Assembly (NCBI GenBank): GCA_964541215.1
Contig: CAZIPP010000028.1
Location: 1-15,024, forward strand
From: SIG469 sp964541215
GTDB lineage: Bacteria > Bacillota > Clostridia > Oscillospirales > Oscillospiraceae
DNA: 15,024 bases
Reading direction: 5' to 3'
Shown piece after piece: positions 1 through 6,956 of the stretch. The notes below the pieces were generated by a model, which worked only from the letters and a program-made list of their open reading frames with translations, was not told the DNA's origin and ran no database searches. Position 1 is the first letter of the stretch. The number at the start of each line of letters is the position of its first letter. The translations under genes were made by a program, and so were the position numbers.

Positions 1-575
1 TCCTTCATGGCACAGCCCTGACCGTTGCAGGCAGCAATGGTGGTATCGGAGATAAAGGAAAGATTGTCGCCAAACATGGCACCGCCCATAACAGCGCCGA
101 TGCAAAGAGGAAGGCTGAATCCGGAAGCGGAGGAAACAGCAACGCCAATGGGAGTAATAAGCGTGATGGTACCAACAGAGGTGCCCATAGCGCAGGATAC
201 AAAGCAGCTTACAACGAACAAAACGGCAACCGCGTAACGAGCGGGGATAACTGACAGCAGGAAGTAAGCAACACTGTTGGCGCTGCTGCGTCCGACTACT
301 CCAACAAAAATGCCGGCTATCATAAATATAAGTATCATGGTTATGATGTTCTTGTCGCCAACACCCTTGCCCATAAGCTCAAGCTTGTCATCAAACTTCA
401 GGCTGGGGTTTTGCAGACACGCTACCAGCAGAGCAACAAGAAAAGCTACAACGATGGGGATGTTGTAAAAACCCATGGGTATAAGCAGCACATATTCAAA
501 GACAAGACCCAACCCCAGATACAATACCAGAAAGACGCCTATGGGCAGCAGCGCCTTGAAATTACCCTTTTGCAT
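1..575 (-). CDS. NhaC-family Na+/H+ antiporter, N-terminal part (runs off the window)
   Basis: This gene encodes an integral membrane cation/proton antiporter, probably exchanging Na+ for H+ across the cytoplasmic membrane. Reading down from the ATG at 575-573 gives 191 residues without a stop, cut off by the window edge, so roughly the N-terminal half is seen. The visible part is very hydrophobic, with likely membrane segments near residues 9-31, 37-54, 76-96 and 112-129. Two family motifs are clear: GTSVGT at residues 131-136, and GDNLSFISDTT at 169-179, the signature of the NhaC/PF03553 family. The start is supported by an AAAGGA Shine-Dalgarno at 590-585, nine bases upstream, and by an in-frame stop just before it. 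The gene is divergent from the cell-wall cluster and has its own promoter at 660-688, so it is probably functionally unrelated. The family is secure; the exact substrate (Na+/H+ or malate/lactate exchange as in MleN) cannot be decided from this part. Confidence 0.88.
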   Translation of the reverse strand, partial: MQKGNFKALLPIGVFLVLYLGLGLVFEYVLLIPMGFYNIPIVVAFLVALLVACLQNPSLKFDDKLELMGKGVGDKNIITMILIFMIAGIFVGVVGRSSANSVAYFLLSVIPARYAVAVLFVVSCFVSCAMGTSVGTITLITPIGVAVSSASGFSLPLCIGAVMGGAMFGDNLSFISDTTIAACNGQGCAMK

Positions 576-607
576 TATGATGATTCCTTTCTCAACTCAT
601 AAATAAT

Positions 608-636
608 GCTCTGCGGCAAAATGCATGAAGCAGAGC
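608..636 (-). promoter_or_regulatory. Hairpin in the antiporter mRNA leader
   Basis: GCTCTGC (608-614) and GCAGAGC (630-636) are perfect 7-bp inverted arms around a 15-base loop. They lie about 20-45 bases downstream of the predicted transcription start of the antiporter gene and well upstream of its ribosome binding site. No T-tract follows on the minus strand, so it is not an obvious terminator. It may only stabilise the leader; a role in ion-responsive control would be speculation. Confidence 0.35.
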
Positions 637-659
637 GAAAAATGTATAAACTTAAAATT

Positions 660-688
660 ATTATAATACTTTTCTCTATTCAGGTCAA
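660..688 (-). promoter_or_regulatory. Sigma-A promoter of the antiporter gene
   Basis: On the minus strand TTGACC (688-683) is followed by exactly 17 bases and then TATAAT (665-660), close to the perfect housekeeping promoter. The predicted start of transcription is near 653, giving a leader of about 78 bases before the ATG at 575. The A/T-rich core also reads TATAAT on the plus strand (662-667), but no plus-strand -35 lies at the right distance. Confidence 0.8.
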
Positions 689-963
689 CGCCAAGTGACA
701 AATAATATCAATGAACGCCGCCATAGCCGGAGGATAGCCCATATCTTGTCGTGGGTATGTTCGATCGGCTATGCCGACGCCAATGAATTGACGGTATCTC
801 AGTCCAGCTCTACCAGTTCATATTCACGGGAACCGATCCCCAAAGCGGCAGAAGCCGGCTGTATCAATGGCATTGAATCTGCTAAGAAAAATGCTGTTGA
901 CGCAGCTGTTGCTGCGGAATGATCCTCCTTTGGAGATATCCGAAAGATTAAAAAATGATAACA
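689..963. other. Unexplained stretch between divergent units, possible gene relic
   Basis: These roughly 275 bases sit between the antiporter promoter and the terminator at 964. The composition is coding-like rather than A/T-rich, yet no frame on either strand makes a convincing gene. On the minus strand a perfect AAAGGAGG (931-924) is followed by an open frame ending in GSREYELVELD and a stop near 820. That frame has no ATG, GTG or TTG at a usable distance from the Shine-Dalgarno. Further along, another minus-strand frame reads about 45 codons (to about 680) with no start. Together these look like fragments of a decayed gene, but no family is recognised. Confidence 0.35.
695..922 (+). CDS. 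Doubtful 75-codon open frame, unrecognised
   Basis: I do not recognise this product. The frame opens with GTG at 695 and ends with TGA at 920-922. It contains no ATG codon, and its only upstream purine stretch is a weak AGG (682-684). The N-terminal third is rich in Arg and His, the middle is a Ser/Thr-rich stretch, and the C-terminus is Ala-rich and helix-like, ending in DAAVAAE. The main reason to list it is that a strong plus-strand terminator follows 42 bases after the stop, which implies something is transcribed in this direction. Against it are the poor start, the lack of a plus-strand promoter, and other readable frames across the same bases. It could be a relic, an sRNA locus, or chance. 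Confidence 0.2.
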   Translation: MTNNINERRHSRRIAHILSWVCSIGYADANELTVSQSSSTSSYSREPIPKAAEAGCINGIESAKKNAVDAAVAAE

Positions 964-999
964 AAACGCTCAGCAAATATTACTGAGCGTTTCTTTTTT
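964..999 (+). terminator. Rho-independent terminator upstream of the dcw cluster
   Basis: AAACGCTCAG (964-973) and CTGAGCGTTT (983-992) form a perfect 10-bp stem with a 9-base loop, followed by a T-rich tract to 999. The T-tract is on the plus strand, so it stops rightward transcription and insulates the mraZ promoter. On the minus strand the tail is only GTTTTGTTAT, so termination there would be weaker. Confidence 0.85.
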
Positions 1000-1010
1000 G
1001 TTAACATAAA

Positions 1011-1026
1011 TCGAACAAGTGTTCGA
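1011..1026. promoter_or_regulatory. SOS box (LexA/DinR operator)
   Basis: TCGAACAAGTGTTCGA is a 7-bp inverted repeat around AG. Its core CGAAC-N4-GTTCG fits the Gram-positive LexA/DinR operator consensus (CGAACRNRYGTTYC) at 13 of 14 positions. It lies 11 bases after a terminator and about 70 bases before the -35 of the mraZ promoter, so it does not overlap that promoter. The nearest other candidate is a weak minus-strand -10 (TATGTT, 1008-1003) beside it. The regulated gene is therefore unclear. Confidence 0.6.
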
Positions 1027-1094
1027 AGTTGCGAAAAATGAGCAAAGACGGCAAAAAACCGCACTTTTTTTACACAGAAAATTCAAATTTTTAC

Positions 1095-1123
1095 TTGCAA
1101 TTTTGAAACTATGCCCTTATACT
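1095..1123 (+). promoter_or_regulatory. Main dcw promoter (PmraZ)
   Basis: TTGCAA (1095-1100), a 17-base spacer, and TATACT (1118-1123) make a good sigma-A promoter. The predicted start near 1130 is directly at the tandem MraZ boxes, as expected for autoregulation. The flanking A/T-rich sequence from 1050 to 1105 may act as an UP-like element, which is an inference. The leader is about 64 bases long. Confidence 0.75.
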
Positions 1124-1131
1124 AATAACAC

Positions 1132-1161
1132 AAGTGGTGCGAAGTGGTGGAAAGTAGCATT
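1132..1161 (+). promoter_or_regulatory. MraZ operator: three tandem 10-bp direct repeats
   Basis: AAGTGGTGCG (1132-1141), AAGTGGTGGA (1142-1151) and AAGTAGCATT (1152-1161) are head-to-tail repeats with exact 10-bp, one-helical-turn spacing. The third is degenerate after AAGT. GTGG-type repeats at this spacing in front of mraZ are the known binding sites of the ring-shaped MraZ repressor. They begin about two bases after the predicted transcription start, so binding would block initiation or early elongation. Confidence 0.8.
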
Positions 1162-1193
1162 AAAACCCATAAATTTGGAGCGAGGTGAGGAAA

Positions 1194-1610
1194 ATGACAG
1201 GTGAATATCAGCACAGCATAGACGCAAAGGGTCGCCTGTTTATCCCCGCCAGGTTCCGTGAAGAACTGGGAGACTATTTTTACGTTACCATCGGCATCGA
1301 CAAGTGCCTTTCAATATACCCTCAGAAAATGTGGGCGGAAATAGAACGAAAAACCACCGAACTTCCTCTTGCCAAAGCCAGATCGATGAGACTGTTCTTT
1401 GCCAATGCCAGCCGTTGTGAACTTGATGCGCAGGGACGTATCCTGCTTCCTGTTAAGCTTCGCAGCTATGCGGGGCTGACAAAGGATGTGGTAGTTATCG
1501 GCACCATGACCCATGCAGAGATTTGGGATGCGGCAGCATACCGCCGGATGGAAGAGGAAACTCTTACTCCGGAGTACCTGGCAGGGGTTATGGAAGAACT
1601 GCTGTTTTAG
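1194..1610 (+). CDS. mraZ: MraZ transcriptional regulator
   Basis: MraZ is a DNA-binding protein that regulates the dcw operon by binding direct repeats before its own gene. The product is 138 residues, close to the usual length of about 143. It shows the two tandem SpoVT/AbrB-like halves, each with the family signature: DAKGRLFIPARFR at residues 10-22 and DAQGRILLP at 78-86. The ATG at 1194 follows AGGTGAGG (1184-1190) at good spacing. An in-frame GTG at 1185 lies inside that Shine-Dalgarno and is rejected, and the family normally begins near M-x-G-E-Y. It is the first gene of the cluster and has matching operator repeats in its leader, so autoregulation is very likely. The 62-base gap to rsmH is A/T-rich, with no clear terminator or promoter. 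Confidence 0.96.
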   Translation: MTGEYQHSIDAKGRLFIPARFREELGDYFYVTIGIDKCLSIYPQKMWAEIERKTTELPLAKARSMRLFFANASRCELDAQGRILLPVKLRSYAGLTKDVVVIGTMTHAEIWDAAAYRRMEEETLTPEYLAGVMEELLF

Positions 1611-1672
1611 GTTGCTTAGTAAACATAATACCATATTAACATATTAATATCAACTGTGTAACAGGAGCGGAA

Positions 1673-2599
1673 ATGGAATTTGTACATGAATCTGTCCTGC
1701 TGGATGAATGCATAGAAGGGCTTGATATCAAGCCCAATGGAATATATGTTGACGGCACCTTGGGAGGTGCCGGACATTCCAGAGAAATAGCAAAACGTTT
1801 AAATGGCGGTTTGCTCATAGGGATAGACCGTGACGAGATCGCTCTGAAAGCCGCAGGCGAACGTCTTGAGGGATATAACGTCAAGCTTGTCCACGGAAAC
1901 TTTAAGGACGTTGCCAATATACTGGCAGAGCTTGGGATCCCGAAGGTAGACGGTATGCTGTTTGATCTCGGTGTTTCCTCACCTCAGCTGGACGACGGCA
2001 GCCGCGGTTTTTCGTATATGGTAGATGCTCCGCTGGATATGCGAATGGACGGCAGCAGCAGTCTGACTGCCTACGACATAGTCAACGGACGCTCAAAGGA
2101 AGAACTCAAGAAGATACTTTATGAGTACGGTGAAGAACGGTACTCTCCACAGATAGCTGAAGCTATCGTAAGGCGCAGGGAATCAAAGAGCATAGAGTCT
2201 ACCCTCGAACTGGTAGACATAATCAAATCCGTAATGCCTGCTCAAGCATTGCGGGAAAAGCAGCATCCCGCGAAGCGCAGTTTTCAGGCTATTCGCATAT
2301 CCGTAAATGAGGAGCTTGAAGCCGTGCGGGAAATGATGTCTGCCGCACCGGATCTGCTCGAACCCGGCGGCAGACTGGCAGTCATTACTTTCCATTCACT
2401 TGAAGACAGGATCGTAAAGACTTCCATGAAGGAAGCTGCCACCGGATGCACATGCCCGCCGGATTTCCCGGTGTGCGTATGCGGAAACAAACCGAAGGTG
2501 AAACTTGTCACCAGAAAACCCGTCACTGCTTCTGACGAGGAGCTGGAACGCAATCCCAGAGCCAGAAGCGCCAAGCTGAGAATAGCCGAAAGGATCTGA
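1673..2599 (+). CDS. rsmH: 16S rRNA (cytosine1402-N4)-methyltransferase RsmH
   Basis: RsmH uses S-adenosylmethionine to methylate N4 of C1402 in 16S rRNA at the ribosomal P site. The 308-residue product has the normal length and all family blocks: HESVLLDE at residues 5-12, the SAM-binding DGTLGGAGH at 27-35, GIDRDE at 50-55, DLGVSSPQLD at 98-107, HPAKRSFQAIRI at 198-209 and ITFHSLEDRIVK at 238-249. A CxC-x6-CxC cluster (Cys259, 261, 268, 270) lies near the C-terminus. The ATG at 1673 follows AGGAG (1663-1667). The stop falls two bases before the ftsL start, so the two genes are probably translationally coupled. Its place directly after mraZ is the standard dcw arrangement. Confidence 0.97.
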   Translation: MEFVHESVLLDECIEGLDIKPNGIYVDGTLGGAGHSREIAKRLNGGLLIGIDRDEIALKAAGERLEGYNVKLVHGNFKDVANILAELGIPKVDGMLFDLGVSSPQLDDGSRGFSYMVDAPLDMRMDGSSSLTAYDIVNGRSKEELKKILYEYGEERYSPQIAEAIVRRRESKSIESTLELVDIIKSVMPAQALREKQHPAKRSFQAIRISVNEELEAVREMMSAAPDLLEPGGRLAVITFHSLEDRIVKTSMKEAATGCTCPPDFPVCVCGNKPKVKLVTRKPVTASDEELERNPRARSAKLRIAERI

Positions 2600-2601
2600 C
2601 C

Positions 2602-3138
2602 ATGGCAACCAGAAACTTTTATTCCGACGGCAACGCCGCATATGATATACAAAGCTTTGGCGGCGTAAATGTCGTCCGGGAGCATGAATATGAGCTGCCG
2701 CAGCAACCGCAGCAGCAGCCTCAGCAGGAAAGAGAAGCCCGTGTGGTCAAGGCTCACAGTCAGGTGCCTGTTTCCTCCATTATGGGCTTTGTAGCTGCCG
2801 CTGCACTTTTGATGCTGGTAATATTCAGCTATGTTCGCCTTTATGAAATATCCTCTGCCAACGATGAGCTCAAAACAGAGCTTACAAGGATCGAGACCGA
2901 GAATACCGAAATGAAGAATCATTATACCGATATCATCGATCTGAACGCGGTGGAACTGATAGCGACCAGTCAGCTTGGGATGCAGCGACCTGCTCAGGAT
3001 CAGATAGTTTACATTGATCTTGGAAATACCGATAAAGCTGTTATAATAGACTCTCAGGGAGAAAACGTGCTGTCCTCCGCTGCCGATGCAGTGGTAGACA
3101 CCTTCAGATACATACTGGAATATTTCGGCTTTGCGTAA
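2602..3138 (+). CDS. ftsL: Cell division protein FtsL-like (bitopic, coiled coil)
   Basis: FtsL is a small single-pass division protein that, with DivIB/FtsQ and DivIC/FtsB, activates the FtsW-PBP enzyme pair at the septum. Sequence identity in this family is low, so the call rests on position and architecture. There is a cytoplasmic N-terminal region of about 57 residues, one membrane segment at about 58-79, a charged heptad-like coiled coil at about 80-108, and the motif INLxAVE-like stretch (residues 112-119) leading to the typical LGMQRP at 125-130. At 178 residues it is longer than the usual 100-130. The excess lies in a Gln/Pro-rich tract at 33-42 and in a C-terminal extension ending in an amphipathic segment. 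The Shine-Dalgarno AAAGGA (2589-2594) is inside the end of rsmH. The position between rsmH and the PBP gene is diagnostic. Confidence 0.88.
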   Translation: MATRNFYSDGNAAYDIQSFGGVNVVREHEYELPQQPQQQPQQEREARVVKAHSQVPVSSIMGFVAAAALLMLVIFSYVRLYEISSANDELKTELTRIETENTEMKNHYTDIIDLNAVELIATSQLGMQRPAQDQIVYIDLGNTDKAVIIDSQGENVLSSAADAVVDTFRYILEYFGFA

Positions 3139-3181
3139 GCATATCCCTGTGTAAGACCCTTTCCCGACAGGAGGCTGCGGA

Positions 3182-5473
3182 ATGTCAGACAATAAAAACA
3201 ACAGTTATAATAAGTCGAACAAATCAATAATGCGCCGCACACTATTCTTAATGGTAGTGTGTGGCATTGTTGCGTTTATAGTGCTTATTTCAAAACTGTA
3301 TCAGCTGCAGATAACCGACCATGAAAAGTATGAAAAGATGGCTGTACAGAACCAGACCAAGACCACAGAGGTGTCTGCTTCACGCGGCGCGATATATGAT
3401 CGGAATATGGATGTACTGGCTTACAGCGCCAGTGTTTGCAACGTATTTCTTGACCCGCAGCTGATACATGAGAATGAGGAAGATGTCAATACCATCGCTC
3501 TGGCGCTGTCGTCCATTCTTGATGTCAATGCAGATAAGGTTCGGGAAATGGCGGCAGATACCACTCAGAGATACAAGGTCGTGTCGCGCAAGATAGCTCA
3601 GGACAAGGCTGACGAGGTACGCGAATTTCTTGACCTCAACAATATTGAAGGTGTAGGTGTTGAGCCTGACCTTAAACGATACTATCCAAACTCCACTCTG
3701 GCGGCTCAGGTCATAGGCTTTATGGGCGAAGACAGCGGTCTTTCGGGCTTGGAGTATTACTATAACGATTATCTTGAGGGCACAGCAGGCAAAATAATTA
3801 CCGCCAAAAGCAATACCGGCGCATCCATGCTGTTCAAATATGAAAAATACTATGACGCTTCCAACGGCGAAAGCCTTGTGCTGACCATAGATGCTACTGT
3901 TCAGAACTATCTGGAAAAATGGATGCAGGAAGCCATCGAACAGTACGATGTGCAAAACGGTGCCTTTGGTATCGTTATGGAAGCAAAGACGGGCGCTGTT
4001 GTGGCTATGGCGACCCTTGGAAGCTATGACCCCAATAATTACAACACTGTCTATGATCAGGTGGCAGCTTCCCGGATAGCAACGATTGCCGATGACGAGG
4101 CACGCAACGAAGCCACTCTGAACGCTCTTATGAAGCAGTGGCGCAACAGAACGGTGTCTGACGGCTATGAGCCCGGCTCAACCTTCAAGACCATTACCCT
4201 TGCTGCTGCACTGGAAGAAGGAGCCGTAAACCTTAACACCACATACAACTGCACCGGTGAAACTACCATCAAAGGCCGAGAAGCAGACGATCCTCTCCAC
4301 TGCTGGAAAGCGGTAGGTCACGGACTTATTGATACGGCTCAGGCTTTGCAGGGCTCCTGCAACATCGCCTTTGCTACCATTGGCATCAGACTTGGTGCGG
4401 AGAAGTTTTACGAGTATGTTCAGTCATTTGGGCTTTTGAATAAAACAAATATTGACCTTCCCGGTGAAGGCTCAGGCATATTCTTTGATTATGATACTCT
4501 TGATGACCCCAACAGCTATGCGTCACTTACATCCGCAGCGTTTGGTCAGACCTTCAAAATAACCCCCATCCAGCTGGTAACTGCCATTTCTTCCGTGGTC
4601 AACGGCGGATACCTGATGCAGCCCTATGTTGTAGCGCAGGTGCTTGATGACGAGGGCAACGTGGTAGAGGAGACTGTACCCACCGTTGTGCGTCAGGTCA
4701 TCAGTGAAGAAACCAGCGCTACCATGTGTACCATACTTGAAAGCGTGGTTGAAGAAGGCACCGCTTCCGGCGCGAAGGTGGTTGGCTACAGTATCGGCGG
4801 AAAGACCGGCACCTCCGAAAAAATAGACGAGTTCGACGAGAACGGCGAGCTTGTGGACGATAAGATAGTTTCTTTTGTGGGTATCGCACCCATGGAAGAT
4901 CCGGAGTACGTTGTCCTCGTGGCTCTTGATACGCCCAGCAAAGAGACCGGTCTTTACATTTCCGGTGGTCAGATGGCTGCACCTACCGTAAGAAAAATTT
5001 TGGATGACATCCTGCCTTATCTTGGAGTAGAAGCCCACTATACCGAGGAAGAGCTTCAGAACGTGGATACAGTAGTTCCATACATGAACGGTCTTACCGA
5101 GGAAGAGGCTGCAAAGGTGCTCAGCGATAAGGGCTTTGAATATACAACTGTGGGCGACGGTACCACTGTTACCGACCAGATACCCGCCGCGTCCTCAACC
5201 GTACCCAGAAGCGCAAAGATAGTGCTGTATATGGGTGAGGAAAAACCTGTGGATACGGTTACCGTGCCGAATCTTGTGGGATATACTATCGATGATGTAA
5301 AATACATCATGAATTTCAATCCGGGTATCTATCTGAAAACCGAAGGCGCCACCCATTCCAGTTCCGACAGTTCGGCGATCTATTCGTCCAGCCAGTCGAT
5401 AGAACCCGGCACCGAGGTAGACAGAGGAACTGTTGTAACTGTTGAATTTATTGATACTACGGCAAACGACTGA
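3182..5473 (+). CDS. ftsI: Class B penicillin-binding protein with PASTA repeats (FtsI/SpoVD type)
   Basis: This membrane-anchored DD-transpeptidase crosslinks septal or spore-cortex peptidoglycan and works with the SEDS enzyme encoded downstream. The 763-residue product has one N-terminal membrane anchor (about 17-38), a dimerisation domain beginning with SRGAIYDRN (67-75), and a transpeptidase domain. Its catalytic motifs are intact: S333-T-F-K336 with the nucleophilic serine, S392-C-N394, and K541-T-G543. Two PASTA-type repeats follow (about 629-686 and 692-757). Between DPNNYN and the STFK block there is an extended loop of about 45 residues rich in charged residues. Cys357 and Cys374 lie between the SxxK and SxN motifs. 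The ATG at 3182 follows AGGAGG. With only one class B PBP in the locus, it may serve vegetative division (FtsI/PBP2B) rather than, or as well as, sporulation (SpoVD); the sequence does not decide this. Confidence 0.95.
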   Translation: MSDNKNNSYNKSNKSIMRRTLFLMVVCGIVAFIVLISKLYQLQITDHEKYEKMAVQNQTKTTEVSASRGAIYDRNMDVLAYSASVCNVFLDPQLIHENEEDVNTIALALSSILDVNADKVREMAADTTQRYKVVSRKIAQDKADEVREFLDLNNIEGVGVEPDLKRYYPNSTLAAQVIGFMGEDSGLSGLEYYYNDYLEGTAGKIITAKSNTGASMLFKYEKYYDASNGESLVLTIDATVQNYLEKWMQEAIEQYDVQNGAFGIVMEAKTGAVVAMATLGSYDPNNYNTVYDQVAASRIATIADDEARNEATLNALMKQWRNRTVSDGYEPGSTFKTITLAAALEEGAVNLNTTYNCTGETTIKGREADDPLHCWKAVGHGLIDTAQALQGSCNIAFATIGIRLGAEKFYEYVQSFGLLNKTNIDLPGEGSGIFFDYDTLDDPNSYASLTSAAFGQTFKITPIQLVTAISSVVNGGYLMQPYVVAQVLDDEGNVVEETVPTVVRQVISEETSATMCTILESVVEEGTASGAKVVGYSIGGKTGTSEKIDEFDENGELVDDKIVSFVGIAPMEDPEYVVLVALDTPSKETGLYISGGQMAAPTVRKILDDILPYLGVEAHYTEEELQNVDTVVPYMNGLTEEEAAKVLSDKGFEYTTVGDGTTVTDQIPAASSTVPRSAKIVLYMGEEKPVDTVTVPNLVGYTIDDVKYIMNFNPGIYLKTEGATHSSSDSSAIYSSSQSIEPGTEVDRGTVVTVEFIDTTAND

Positions 5474-5503
5474 TACGTCGCTGCGTTGTAAATGGTGATA
5501 TGT

Positions 5504-6952
5504 ATGAAACTGTCTGAGTTATTAAAGGATATTAACGTTATTGAGACTGCGGCTGATTTGGAACTGGAGATAACCGATATCTGTTCCGATTCCAGAAAAG
5601 CATCTTCCGGCGCGCTGTTTGTGGCAGTTACCGGCTTTGAGACTGATGGACATAAGTATATTTCCGCAGCCGTATCGCTGGGAGCATCCTGCGTCATATG
5701 CGAGCATAAGCCTGATGTGGACGTACCATATGTGACAGTTGAGGACTCCCGAAAAGCGCTGGCATACGCTTCGGCCAATTTCTACGGACGTCCTGCGGAC
5801 AAAATGACCATGATTGGCATTACAGGCACCAACGGCAAGACCACCTCCACTTATCTGCTCAAAACCATTCTCGAGAGCGGTGGAGCAAAGGTCGGACTTA
5901 TCGGCACCAACCAGAACATGATCGGTGACCGGGTTTTGGATACTGAACGCACCACTCCGGAATCGAATGAACTGCAGCAGTTGTTTAAACAGATGCTCGA
6001 TGAAGGCTGTACCCATGTGGTCATGGAGGTCTCTTCCCATGCTCTTGAGCTGAGCCGTGTCGAAGGTGTTCGCTTCAAAGCAGGTGTTTTCACCAATCTT
6101 ACGCAGGACCATCTTGACTTCCATGATACTATGGATAAGTACCGTATGGCTAAAGCAAAGCTCTTCACCATGTGTGATGTGGGCGTTTTGAACTTTGATG
6201 ACGAAGCCTGCGAAAAAATAGTGCAGACTGCAACATGCAAGGTGTTTACTTACTCGGCAAAGTCCGATAACGCCGACCTTGTGGCAAAGAATATCCGTCT
6301 GAAAAACGACAGCGTGTGCTTTGAGGCGCTTCTGCCGGGACACATCCGCCGTATAGAACTGGGAATTCCCGGCGAGTTCACTGTTTATAACGCACTTGGT
6401 GTTATCGGTGCCGCGCTTCAGCTGGGGTTCGATCTGAAACAGACAGAACAGGCTTTGAAAAACGCCTCCGGAGTAAAGGGAAGGGTAGAGGTAGTGCCCA
6501 CCGGCACGGACTATACCATGATAATCGATTATGCCCATACTCCCGACGCGCTGGAGAATGTCCTTTCAGCTGTGAGAGGTTTTGCAAAGGGACGAGTTGT
6601 GGCGCTGTTTGGCTGCGGAGGAGACAGGGACGGCAAGAAGCGACCGCTCATGGGAGCTATTGCCGCGAAAATGGCAGACTTTGTCATAGTGACCTCCGAT
6701 AATCCCAGAACGGAAGAACCCATGGCGATAATAAATGACATACTTGCAGGCATGGAGGGCACAAAAACTCCCTATACAGTCATAGAAGACCGCAGGAAAG
6801 CCATAAGATGGTCTATGGATAACGCTCAGCCGAACGATGTCATCGTTCTTGCGGGCAAGGGTCACGAGACCTATCAGATAATCGGAAAAACCAAAACTCA
6901 TCTTGACGAGCGGGAGGAGATCGCCGCCCATCTTCAGGAGATAAAGGGATGA
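5504..6952 (+). CDS. murE: UDP-MurNAc-L-Ala-D-Glu:meso-diaminopimelate ligase MurE
   Basis: MurE is the cytoplasmic ATP-dependent ligase that adds the third stem-peptide residue. The 482-residue product has the normal length and the three Mur-ligase domains. The ATP loop GITGTNGKTTS is at 105-115, TTPES at 150-154, the central-domain NLTQDHLDFH at 198-207, and DYAHTPDAL at 342-350. DNPRTEEP at 399-406 carries the DNPR motif that binds meso-diaminopimelate, so the third residue should be mDAP rather than lysine. I chose the ATG at 5504, which gives MKLSELL and has GGTGAT (5494-5499) just upstream. The in-frame ATG at 5492 has no Shine-Dalgarno. The gap to the PBP gene is 30 bases and there are four bases to murF. 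Confidence 0.97.
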   Translation: MKLSELLKDINVIETAADLELEITDICSDSRKASSGALFVAVTGFETDGHKYISAAVSLGASCVICEHKPDVDVPYVTVEDSRKALAYASANFYGRPADKMTMIGITGTNGKTTSTYLLKTILESGGAKVGLIGTNQNMIGDRVLDTERTTPESNELQQLFKQMLDEGCTHVVMEVSSHALELSRVEGVRFKAGVFTNLTQDHLDFHDTMDKYRMAKAKLFTMCDVGVLNFDDEACEKIVQTATCKVFTYSAKSDNADLVAKNIRLKNDSVCFEALLPGHIRRIELGIPGEFTVYNALGVIGAALQLGFDLKQTEQALKNASGVKGRVEVVPTGTDYTMIIDYAHTPDALENVLSAVRGFAKGRVVALFGCGGDRDGKKRPLMGAIAAKMADFVIVTSDNPRTEEPMAIINDILAGMEGTKTPYTVIEDRRKAIRWSMDNAQPNDVIVLAGKGHETYQIIGKTKTHLDEREEIAAHLQEIKG

Positions 6953-6956
6953 AAAA

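Noticed and set aside
25..602. Plus-strand open frames opposite the antiporter gene
   Set aside because: The minus-strand frame reads through with clear NhaC-family motifs; the plus-strand frames are short antisense shadows.
662..667. TATAAT on the plus strand as a rightward promoter for the 695-922 frame
   Set aside because: The bases 16-18 positions upstream (around 639-644) read AAAATG and give no -35; the element is explained by the minus-strand promoter.
1049..1075. CGG/CCG mini-hairpin followed by a run of T, as a second terminator
   Set aside because: The stem is only about three base pairs, far too short for a working terminator.
1019..1204. A 61-codon plus-strand frame starting in the SOS box and running into mraZ
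   Set aside because: It starts at a GTG with no ribosome binding site, spans the mraZ promoter and operator, and overlaps mraZ in another frame.
1611..1672. A promoter between mraZ and rsmH
   Set aside because: TTGCTT and TATTAA at 16 bases match the consensus poorly and the gap is simply A/T-rich.
2284..3201. A 305-codon minus-strand open frame across rsmH, ftsL and the start of the PBP gene
   Set aside because: It crosses three real genes and their junctions, has no Shine-Dalgarno, and carries no recognisable motif.
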